From: Isotricha intestinalis
Taxonomy: Eukaryota; Ciliophora; Litostomatea; Vestibuliferida; Isotrichidae
Length of the DNA stretch: 12,048 nucleotides
Direction of reading: 5' to 3'
Assembly: GCA_023807065.1 (NCBI GenBank)
Contig: JAJJLU010001008.1
Coordinates: 1 to 12,048, forward strand
The position numbers and the translations under genes were made by a program. Below, in pieces: positions 1 through 9,621 of this stretch (the first letter of the stretch is position 1; each line of letters starts with the position of its first letter). Below the pieces are notes generated by a model that made no database searches, was not told the DNA's origin, and saw only the letters and a program-made list of their open reading frames with translations.

Positions 1-40
1 CCCCAATCCCCAATCCCCAATCCCCAATCCCCAATCCCCA
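1..40. repeat. Macronuclear telomere, C-rich strand, (CCCCAAT)n
   Basis: Five perfect tandem copies of the heptamer CCCCAAT occupy 1-35, followed by CCCCA (36-40), after which the sequence becomes ordinary AT-rich DNA starting TTCAAAC. The G-rich strand therefore ends in ATTGGGG repeats. Because the repeats sit at the extreme left edge and are perfect, this is read as a chromosome end, with the addition junction at about 40/41. The unit resembles the ciliate C4A2 and C4A4 telomeres but has one extra T compared with Tetrahymena. True telomere length cannot be judged because assembly may have trimmed it. Confidence 0.93.
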
Positions 41-590
41 TTCAAACAATGTTTTTTAGTTTTCCCCTAAAATATATTAATTTTTCTATTAATTCCATAA
101 TTATATATTTAATTTATATGATAACTCTTGTTATTAAGATTTTTTTGTCAATGATAATTAATCAGAAATTTTCACCTTCTCTCGTCATTGTTACCAATTG
201 TAGTTTTGCTTTTGAATATTTTTTTAAGGCATTAATGGGAACTGATGAATTTAAATATTTTAGTATTTAATTTTTAATTTTTGTGGTTTTAATACTAATG
301 TTAAAAAGAATATTATTCTTAGAGAAATAGAAGAACAAAATAAAATATCAGTTATAAATTCTTTTGATTTATGAGATTGTTCTCAAGGTTAGTGATTTAT
401 TGTTTATTTGTTCTGAAGTTCAAAGAAATGTTTTTCAATTTTTATGTATTTAATTTATTATTATTAGTTGAATTATTATAGATTAATCAATTTAAAATAA
501 TTTAAATTTTCATAAATACTTATTTTTTTCTATTAATTTGTTTGAATAAATAATTATTTAATTCAATCATTAAATTCAAATAAAAAATAA
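41..590. other. Subtelomeric spacer and kinase 5' region, no convincing gene
   Basis: This 550-bp stretch lies between the telomere and the kinase start codon. Most of it is AT-rich with no codon structure. An ATG-initiated frame of 73 codons runs from 49 to 270 on the plus strand, but it starts 9 bases inside the telomere junction and has no recognisable family features. A somewhat GC-richer patch at about 160-245 is open on both strands (see findings). The kinase promoter and 5' UTR should lie in the last part, but AT-richness hides any TATA-like signal and I cannot mark one. The stop TAA at 588-590 directly precedes, in frame, the kinase ATG. Confidence 0.6.
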
Positions 591-3275
<2,685 letters not shown>

Positions 3276-3488
3276 CAATAGCGATTTTAATATGTACATT
3301 TATTTCAATATAATATAACTTTAATATAACTATATATTCTATATATATGAATATATAATATTATAATTCATCTTTCGATAATACTTATAACTTCAAATTA
3401 TATTTAAAATTATTTTATTTAAAAACAAATTAAATCTTATTAAAAAAAAATAATTTTGTTTAAAAAAATAATTAATTTCTTTATTAAA
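3276..3488. other. Intergenic region between kinase and METTL13-like gene
   Basis: 213 bp of nearly pure A/T sequence between two genes in the same orientation. It must hold the kinase 3' end and the downstream promoter. The part from 3310 to 3370 is rich in TATA steps with loosely repeated AATATAAC words. I see no RNA gene or clear motif. Confidence 0.6.
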
Positions 3489-5594
3489 ATGGATTCATCT
3501 CAAAAAGAACAAACAGAAGAAAAAAAAGGGGAAGAATCAAAAGAAACAAATCCTCCTCCAAAGAATAATAATCAAAAAAAAAAATCATTTATTTCTGGGA
3601 TAGAAAACTTTATATATCCAACAACAAAAGAAAATTTAACAAATTTAAATATAAAATTGGAAATAGTATTTAAATCAATAAATAAATTACAATCAAGCAA
3701 ACCAATTTTATTAATTAAATATCCAGAAACAAAATTTACATGTGATGAATTAAAAGATTTATTTATAGAGACAGAAGAATTTCCTTTAAAAGAACCTTCT
3801 AAATTTAATATTATAATTGATTGTCACAATTTTATGCATTATGAAAAAACAGAAAATGAAATATCTGCTTTAGAAGAACCAAGAAAAATAGATATAGAAT
3901 TATTAAAAAATTTATTAAATTCAATAAATGAGAAAGGTACTTTAATGTTATTATGTGATGTATATTATTTACGTCAAATGTTATCTTCTTTGAATCAATT
4001 AGAAAATAAAAAAACAAAATTTTTTATTAAACAATATATAGTAGAAAAAGTACCTTTTTTAAGTTTATTTTGTCTTCAAAAAATGGGAGAAAGTCAAGAA
4101 GATATAAATTTAACAGAACAAAAATTATTAACATATGAATTAAATGAAGAATTAAAATTAGCTAATCCAATTTCATTTACAATGAATCAATTAAAAAATA
4201 GTATTACATATATGGCAGAAATATACATATTTCAATTTTATTTAAAAGATTTACATCCAGGTAAATTTTTCCCTTTAAAAATTCAAGAAAGTTTTTGGTC
4301 AGATAATATTGAATTTTCATTAATAATTGCAGATTCAATAGATGAACAATTATTAATAGAAAGAAGATGTGTAGCAATAATTGTGAGTAAAAATTATGTT
4401 TCAGATTTTATGTATTTAAAAGCAGAAAATTATATGGGACTTTGTAAACAAGTAAAAGCTGCAAGAATAATTTTAATAAAGCCAGCTCCTTTTAATTTCG
4501 ATCAAACAAATATTATTAAAAATAAAATGAGTCCATATATATTATTATTTAGATTTAAAGAATGTGTTGATCAATCAATTCCAGTTATGTTAATGAGTGA
4601 TGAAAATCAAAAAATTGAAAGTGTTTTTATTGGAAAACAAATTGTAGTAAGAGACATTATAGATAATGAAAGAAAAGATACTTTTAGACAATTATTATAT
4701 AAAGCAAGACCAAATGAAGTTCAAACTGAAATTAAATTACTTTTATCTTCTCTAACAAAAATTAAAAAAGAAAAAGATTTATTATATATTCCTTTAGAAA
4801 CTGAAGAAAAATTAAAAAAAAAAGGTTTAGTTCAATGTTTTGATGATAATTTAATTTGTATTTTTTATGTTAAAACTGTTTTATGTGCTTTATATTTTAA
4901 TAATATGAGTAATTTTCCTCATGAAAATTTAAAAATTTTAATTTTAGGTTCTGGAACTGGAAAAATGAGTTATTATTTTGATAAAATTTTAAAGTCTCAT
5001 GTTGAAATTGATAATGTTGAAAGTGATAAAGAAGTTATTGAAGTTGGAAATAAATATTTTGGATTGAATAATTATAAAAATGAAAAAAAAAATATTAAAT
5101 GGCATTTTAATGATTCAAAAGGTTTTATAATGGAAAATAAAAATGAAAATTATTATGATATGATTATTAATGATATTACAAATACCAATCCTAAAGAAAC
5201 AATCACTCCACCAAAAAGATTATTTGAAGAAGATGTTCTTTTAAAAATTCTTTCTTTATTAAAACCTAATGGAATGTATATTAATAATATTATGGCTAAA
5301 AATTTAAGAAGTTATGCTGAAGGATTTAATAATTTAGATAAAATTTTTCCTTTAATTTATGTAATTGATAATAATGAAGATTTAAATAAAATACATTTTT
5401 GCTTTAAGAACCAAAATTTAAGTCAAGATTATAAAACTGTTTATCAAGATAATTTAGTGAAATTAAGTAATAAGGAATATTGTGACAATAGTTTCATTGA
5501 TAAAATCCATAGAAGAATTCTTCCTAGAGTTTCTGATACTGAATTAATAAAGAAAATTTTATTTGAAAAACATTTAAGAGATTCCCCAAAATAA
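3489..5594 (+). CDS. METTL13-type (eEF1A-methyltransferase-like) protein with degenerate N-terminal domain
   Basis: A 701-aa protein. The first ATG is at 3489; the frame is open a little further upstream but only with non-ATG codons. The C-terminal third (about 475-645) is a class I SAM methyltransferase of spermidine-synthase-like fold: motif I ILGSGTGKMSY (485-495), acidic Glu511/Asp513 in NVESDKE after strand 2, Asp542 in FNDSKGF, Asp562 in INDITNTNP followed by a PP and an FEEDVLLKILSLLKPNG helix-strand, and a tail IFPLIYVI...IHFCF. The order and wording match the C-terminal domain of METTL13, which in animals methylates the eEF1A N-terminus. The linker RQLLYKARPNEVQTE (400-414) matches the RRLIF...VQSE signature of that family. 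The N-terminal domain (about 40-200) aligns only in its second half and lacks the glycine-rich SAM motif (ILLIKYPE at 75-82). Residues 1-35 are charged and low-complexity. Family assignment is strong; substrate is inferred. Confidence 0.85.
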   Translation: MDSSQKEQTEEKKGEESKETNPPPKNNNQKKKSFISGIENFIYPTTKENLTNLNIKLEIVFKSINKLQSSKPILLIKYPETKFTCDELKDLFIETEEFPLKEPSKFNIIIDCHNFMHYEKTENEISALEEPRKIDIELLKNLLNSINEKGTLMLLCDVYYLRQMLSSLNQLENKKTKFFIKQYIVEKVPFLSLFCLQKMGESQEDINLTEQKLLTYELNEELKLANPISFTMNQLKNSITYMAEIYIFQFYLKDLHPGKFFPLKIQESFWSDNIEFSLIIADSIDEQLLIERRCVAIIVSKNYVSDFMYLKAENYMGLCKQVKAARIILIKPAPFNFDQTNIIKNKMSPYILLFRFKECVDQSIPVMLMSDENQKIESVFIGKQIVVRDIIDNERKDTFRQLLYKARPNEVQTEIKLLLSSLTKIKKEKDLLYIPLETEEKLKKKGLVQCFDDNLICIFYVKTVLCALYFNNMSNFPHENLKILILGSGTGKMSYYFDKILKSHVEIDNVESDKEVIEVGNKYFGLNNYKNEKKNIKWHFNDSKGFIMENKNENYYDMIINDITNTNPKETITPPKRLFEEDVLLKILSLLKPNGMYINNIMAKNLRSYAEGFNNLDKIFPLIYVIDNNEDLNKIHFCFKNQNLSQDYKTVYQDNLVKLSNKEYCDNSFIDKIHRRILPRVSDTELIKKILFEKHLRDSPK

Positions 5595-5727
5595 ATAAAA
5601 AAATAAATAATAAAACATAAATTTTTGAATAATAATTTTAAAAAAAAAAATAAATATAAAAAGTAAAATAAAATTAAAATCATCAAAAAAAAATTAATAT
5701 CATTTCATAAAAAATAAATCATATCAA
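5595..5727. other. Short intergenic spacer between METTL13-like and transporter genes
   Basis: 133 bp, almost only A and T on the plus strand with long A runs (for example about 5639-5651). The genes on both sides run in the same direction, so it must serve as 3' end of one and promoter of the next. No specific site is discernible. Confidence 0.6.
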
Positions 5728-7560
5728 ATGAAAATAGATGAGCAAATAGACAAATTAATATCTTTAGCAGGTCACAAGCACAAATATCAAATATTTCTTT
5801 TAATAACAATGACAACATTATGGATTCATTGTAATTTTATGGCAGTTGTTTTACCATTTTTAGAGAAAGTTCCTGATGTAGAATATAGAAAAGATAATGA
5901 AACAATAAAAGGTCCATTAACGTATGAGATATGTAAAAATTATAAATATAATATTACCAAAGTTTATGAATATAGTTGGGTTTCAGATTATAAAATTGAA
6001 TGTGATGAAGTTAAAACTGGATTTATTGGTTCTTTTACTTTTATTGGAAATACAAGTGGTGCTTTATTATTTACTTTAATTACTAAATTATTTACCCATA
6101 AAGTTAATTTAATTTTTTCTTGTATTGGATTTATGATTTCTATTGCTTTATGTATTATTATTCATAATTTTTATGTTATTTTAGTTTTATTAATTTTTGT
6201 TGGAACTTTTGGAAATTTTTTATGTTATAGTTCTTTAGTTTTAGTTGAAGAATCTGTTTCACCAGAAAGAAGATCATTATTTGGTAATATAGTTAATATT
6301 GGATATACTTTTTGTGGTATTGTCTATGTTTTATTATTTAAATATATATTAAATTGGAAAACTGTTTTTATAATATTAATAATATGTATTTTTATTATGA
6401 TGGTGATTATTTTATTCTTTATTTATGATTCACCCAGGCAAACAATACATAAGCATGAAATAGAAAAAACTTTAGAAATTTTACAAGGAATTGCAAAATT
6501 TAATGGTTTAAAAAAACAATTTGATGAAAAAATACCAACTAAAGAATATCAAGATATATTATCTTTGTTAAGTGGAGATGATGATGAAGAAATAACAGAC
6601 GAACATCTACCAACTGATTCAATTTATGATGAAAATGAAACTAATAAATTATTATTATTAAAGAAAAAGAAATTACAACATATAACAGCATATGCTTTTA
6701 TTCAATATCCTTCTATAAGATATAAATTTTTAATATTAAATTATTGTTGGTTAACAGCATGTGGAATTTATAATGGAATAGCAGTTGGAAGTAAATCACT
6801 TCCAGGAGATATATATTCTAATATCATAATATTATATGTTGCAGAAGCTTTTGCTTATTTTATTTCAGGAATTTTAATGGAAATACCATGTTTAGGAAGA
6901 AAAAGAACAATTTGGAGTGGATTTGTAATAACAATTTCATGTTGTTTATCTCTTGCTTTTATTAATTTAAATGAAACAATATATTTTATTTTAGATTTAT
7001 TAGCTAGATTTTGCATTAGTGCAAATCATACTATTTTTTATACTTATTCTTTAGAAGTTTATCCAACTCCAGTGAGATCTATTGGTTTTGGAATTAATGC
7101 TGGTTTTGGAAATGCAGGTTCTATTATTTCTCCTATGTTTTTAGAATTGTTAACTATGGATTCTAATTTTATTCTATATGCTGTTTTATGTGTAATTGCT
7201 ATGTTTTTAATGATATTTTTACAAGAAACTGTTGGTAAACCTATGAAGGAATCTATTGATGAGTTAAATGAAGATGATAGTGAAGATAATGAAAAAAATG
7301 ATAATAGAAAATTAACTCCTAATGATTTGAATGAAAATAATGAAAAACAAAAATTAATAAGTGAAAATAATGTTAAAGTAGAAGAAAAGAAAGAAGAAGA
7401 TAATAAAGATGAAGAAAAGACAGATGAAGAAGAAAAGAAAGAAGAAGAAAAGATAGATGAAGAAGAAAAGAAAGAAGAAGAAAAGAAAGAAGAAGAAAAG
7501 AAAGATGAAGAAAAGAAAGATGAAGAAGAAAAGAAAGAAGAAGAAAAGAAAAATAATTAG
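5728..7560 (+). CDS. Major facilitator superfamily transporter, SLC22/organic-ion-like, with Lys/Glu-rich tail
   Basis: A 610-aa protein with twelve predicted membrane segments, at about 22-44, 98-120, 126-146, 148-170, 188-206, 211-233, 332-354, 362-384, 394-414, 415-437, 453-472 and 480-498. SLC22-like traits are the FLEKVP after TM1, a 50-residue extracytosolic loop with Cys69 and Cys92, a possible glycosylation site at Asn75 (NIT), SWVSDYKIEC before TM2, the EE..SPERRSLFG segment after TM4, DSPRQT (234-239) after TM6, GRKR (390-393) after TM8 and YSLEVYPTPVRSIGFG (440-455). The usual GxxxDRxGRR motif between TM2 and TM3 is degraded (TKLFTHK). The cytosolic loop 234-330 is unusually acidic in its middle. 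Residues 505-610 form a cytosolic tail dominated by EEEKK repeats. The gene ends in TAG. The likely role is solute uptake or export at a membrane; the substrate cannot be read from sequence. Related MFS groups (SVOP, sugar-porter-like) are alternatives. Confidence 0.82.
   Translation: MKIDEQIDKLISLAGHKHKYQIFLLITMTTLWIHCNFMAVVLPFLEKVPDVEYRKDNETIKGPLTYEICKNYKYNITKVYEYSWVSDYKIECDEVKTGFIGSFTFIGNTSGALLFTLITKLFTHKVNLIFSCIGFMISIALCIIIHNFYVILVLLIFVGTFGNFLCYSSLVLVEESVSPERRSLFGNIVNIGYTFCGIVYVLLFKYILNWKTVFIILIICIFIMMVIILFFIYDSPRQTIHKHEIEKTLEILQGIAKFNGLKKQFDEKIPTKEYQDILSLLSGDDDEEITDEHLPTDSIYDENETNKLLLLKKKKLQHITAYAFIQYPSIRYKFLILNYCWLTACGIYNGIAVGSKSLPGDIYSNIIILYVAEAFAYFISGILMEIPCLGRKRTIWSGFVITISCCLSLAFINLNETIYFILDLLARFCISANHTIFYTYSLEVYPTPVRSIGFGINAGFGNAGSIISPMFLELLTMDSNFILYAVLCVIAMFLMIFLQETVGKPMKESIDELNEDDSEDNEKNDNRKLTPNDLNENNEKQKLISENNVKVEEKKEEDNKDEEKTDEEEKKEEEKIDEEEKKEEEKKEEEKKDEEKKDEEEKKEEEKKNN
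7381..7553 (+). repeat. Purine-rich low-complexity repeat encoding the EEEKK tail
   Basis: The 3' end of the transporter gene is almost all purine on the plus strand and repeats, imperfectly, a 15-nt word GAAGAAGAAAAGAAA (Glu-Glu-Glu-Lys-Lys), with GAT and a few other interruptions. This is expected to vary in copy number by slippage. Confidence 0.85.
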
Positions 7561-7679
7561 GAATAATATATTTATTTTAATATTAAAAGTCTATATGTTA
7601 TAATATATAAAATATTTACTTAAATAAATTCACAAATATTAATCTAAAAAATAAAAATTTATTTATTATAATAATATTT

Positions 7680-7844
7680 TATTGGCTTGATATTGCAAAT
7701 GAAGACTTTGCCATCACCGAAGACATGCATAAAACCAAGCATTGGCTTTACGTTACTTTTATGTGCCGAGGTGAATGTGTTAGTATGTTATTTTTAGAAG
7801 AATCTGGTTCTATAAAAGGAATAATTTTTGAAATCCTTTTATAG
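7680..7844 (+). pseudogene. Coding-like orphan fragment, possible remnant exon or decayed gene
   Basis: A frame open from 7611 becomes protein-like from 7680 to a TAG at 7842-7844. It includes TEDMHKTKHWLYVTFMCRGE (residues encoded at 7716-7775). The stretch has two Trp codons and many C-ending codons (GAC, GCC, ATC, ACC, TAC, TGC), unlike the A/T-ending codons of every neighbour. There is no ATG before 7725, and no intact domain or plausible upstream exon. The HWLYVTF wording faintly recalls the strand beside the active site of Nudix hydrolases, but no Nudix box (GX5EX7REUXEEXGU) is present, so I do not name it. It could be a broken gene, a transferred scrap, or a structured RNA that happens to be open. 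Confidence 0.35.
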
Positions 7845-7846
7845 AA
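7808..7846. repeat. Perfect 13-bp inverted repeat (hairpin) followed by T-run
   Basis: The arms TTCTATAAAAGGA (7808-7820) and TCCTTTTATAGAA (7834-7846) are exact reverse complements, separated by a 13-nt loop. The stem can extend outward by two G-U pairs (7806/7848 and 7807/7847). The right arm runs directly into seven T residues (7847-7853). This looks like a hairpin plus U-tract at the 3' end of a transcript read from the plus strand, or the terminal repeats of a tiny element. Confidence 0.7.
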
Positions 7847-8448
7847 TTTTTTTGAGAATTAAATGTAATTCATTTAAAAAACTAAAGATGAATAATAATT
7901 AAAATTAGAATAATATTTCCATATAAATATAATTTCAAGTATTTAGATATTATTTTCATTTTTATATAAAAATTATTGAGATTTGCCAATATAATAAGCA
8001 AAATCTATTTAGAAAAAATTATTATGAATGATAAATTTATTATATAATAAAAAATCAGCATAAATATTATTTGGAGTTTTAAGATAATTTTTCATAAATA
8101 AATAAAAAATATTTGTGTGAAATAATTGATGAAGAAAAGATACATTTTTTTTCAAAGTTTATTGAATGAATTAATAAAATAATTATTTTCCTTTATTGAT
8201 TCCTGTTTATTCTCTTTGTTCATATAAATCAAAATATCATTTATTTTAAAAAGTGAAAAATTAATGTTAAAAATATTTAATATTAACTTGAGATTTGAGA
8301 TTAGATTTTTTTAATAATGAATAAATATAAATTAAATAATGTTTTAGGTTTTTAAGAGAAAATTAATTTCAATTTTGATATAAAAATTTTATTTATTCTT
8401 TAATTTAAATAAAAACACATATTTTTAAATATTAAATATTAAATATTA

Positions 8449-9471
8449 TTAATCTTTCTTAATTAATATTTCGCTTAATTTTGTATCTTCTTTAGAATAA
8501 TGATCATCTGTTTTTTTTTCAGATAATTCAAGACTAATTTCTGAAACGTTAGAAACTAAATTTTTAATTTTTCTATCTGGATAAATTTCATCTACTTTTT
8601 TAATATAATCACTAATTAACATATTTTTTTGTAAAAATATTTTCGCATTTTCATTATATACAAATCTATTTTTATAATTAATTGGATTTAACCAAAATTC
8701 TTTTTGATTAAGAATACATTTATTCAAAGAATAAGGATTTTTCATATTTTTTGTTCTTCTAAGTCTTTCACTTGTTGTTTGATTAGTTGAAATATAAATA
8801 GTTTGAGCAATACTTAAAGAAAATTGAAATAAAAAAGAAAGGAAAATAATACATAATAAACAAATATTTAATATAAAATCAAATTTAAATTTTTTATTTT
8901 TAATAAAGTGAAAAAAGTAATTTAATAAAAAATAACCATATGAAATATTATAACAATTTCCAATAAAAATTAAAAAAAGAAATTTTTTTCTATTTTGAAA
9001 TCCAATACAATTACTTAACCAAGGGCAATGATGATCATGTCTTAAAATGCATAAATTACAATATTTACAATGAAAAACTCTAAGATCTCTAGCAATAAAA
9101 CAAGTTGAACAATATTTAAGAAAAAATTCTTGTTTATTTAAACTTGCAATCATCATTGAAGTTCTAAAATCATTTTCTTTATTTTCAAAATTTGGGAAAA
9201 AAGCTCCTGGATTAGAAATTCCAACAAATATTAATTGAAAAATTTCAATAATAGATATTATTAATATTATTATTAGAGATTTTTGATTTGAGTAATTTAT
9301 TGTTAAATATATTGTTCCATTTGTTTCTATTAATATTAATAATAATGTTAATATTAATCCTATTGGTTTTATTAAATAAGAACAATTTCCTTTACAAAAA
9401 AATTTTCTATTCCCTATTTTTCTAAAAGCTTTATCAGGATATATTAAAATATTTTTTTTTTCTAATTCCAT
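8449..9471 (-). CDS. DHHC-type protein S-palmitoyltransferase
   Basis: A 340-aa integral membrane enzyme that transfers palmitate from acyl-CoA to protein cysteines. The zinc-binding cysteine-rich domain spans about 118-168: CSTC, RVFHCKYCNLCILRHDHHCPW, then NCIGFQN, with the catalytic DHHC at Asp146-His147-His148-Cys149. Four membrane segments are predicted, at about 34-54, 64-86, 164-188 and 198-222, with the cysteine-rich domain between the second and third, as usual. NPG (87-89) stands in place of the family DPG motif, and TTSE (232-235) is the TTxE motif after TM4. The C-terminal tail (about 290-340) is charged and probably disordered. There is no ankyrin repeat extension, and the length is typical of short DHHC enzymes. 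The gene is intronless, ends in TAA and shares a 150-bp divergent upstream region with the next gene. The family is certain; the target proteins are unknown. Confidence 0.95.
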   Translation of the reverse strand: MELEKKNILIYPDKAFRKIGNRKFFCKGNCSYLIKPIGLILTLLLILIETNGTIYLTINYSNQKSLIIILIISIIEIFQLIFVGISNPGAFFPNFENKENDFRTSMMIASLNKQEFFLKYCSTCFIARDLRVFHCKYCNLCILRHDHHCPWLSNCIGFQNRKKFLFLIFIGNCYNISYGYFLLNYFFHFIKNKKFKFDFILNICLLCIIFLSFLFQFSLSIAQTIYISTNQTTSERLRRTKNMKNPYSLNKCILNQKEFWLNPINYKNRFVYNENAKIFLQKNMLISDYIKKVDEIYPDRKIKNLVSNVSEISLELSEKKTDDHYSKEDTKLSEILIKKD

Positions 9472-9621
9472 ATTAAAAGATTGAAAAACAATAAAATTTC
9501 TGATAGAAAAATAAATAAAAACAAATTCTAACTGATATTAAAAAAAATAAAATACCTAAAATAATAAAAAATTAAATATAATATAAATATAAAACAACAA
9601 TTTAATTTAAAAACCGTAAAA
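9472..9621. other. Divergent promoter region between DHHC gene and repeat-protein gene
   Basis: These 150 bp separate two start codons pointing away from each other, so they must contain both promoters and both 5' leaders. The sequence is A-rich on the plus strand. A TATAATATAAATATAAA-like stretch lies about 30-45 bases before the plus-strand ATG, but in such AT-rich DNA it cannot be called a TATA box. Confidence 0.55.

Larger units (their letters stand above)
7561..8448. other. 888-bp gap between convergent genes
   Basis: The transporter (+) and DHHC enzyme (-) converge on this gap, which is several times longer than the other spacers here (133-213 bp), although it needs no promoter for either neighbour. 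It holds a GC-richer island at about 7680-7800 with a coding-like fragment, then a perfect inverted repeat at 7808-7846, annotated separately. From about 7860 to 8448 it is plain AT-rich DNA in which I see no gene; no tRNA or other known RNA fold was recognised on either strand. Confidence 0.6.

Noticed and set aside
49..270. Plus-strand 73-codon frame next to the telomere
   Set aside because: It starts almost at the telomere junction, has no family features, hydrophobic Phe/Ile content typical of translated AT-rich spacer, and an equally open minus strand. Not called as a gene.
3325..3365. TA-rich near-palindrome between kinase and METTL13-like genes
   Set aside because: Imperfect and made almost only of TA steps, expected by chance in this composition.
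3456..3488. Eleven-codon upstream extension of the METTL13-like gene
   Set aside because: The extension begins with TTG, not ATG, and encodes AT-driven Phe/Ile/Lys. The ATG at 3489 is the first one and leads into a normal charged N-terminus.
3832..4017. Minus-strand frame opposite the METTL13-like gene
   Set aside because: It is the antisense of a well-supported coding region and is only a Leu/Phe-rich shadow.
5444..5686. Minus-strand frame at the METTL13-like 3' end
   Set aside because: Antisense shadow of the coding region and its poly-A-rich spacer; no protein features.
7680..7857. Telomerase RNA, U-snRNA, SRP RNA or tRNA in the GC-richer island
   Set aside because: The hairpin plus T-run suggested a polymerase III RNA, but no CCCCAAT-type template, tRNA cloverleaf or known snRNA/SRP signature could be seen on either strand.
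8152..8223. Minus-strand 23-codon frame (MNKENKQESIKENNYFINSF...)
   Set aside because: Composition resembles local proteins, but it is tiny, has no homology cue and lies downstream of the DHHC stop; chance is likely.
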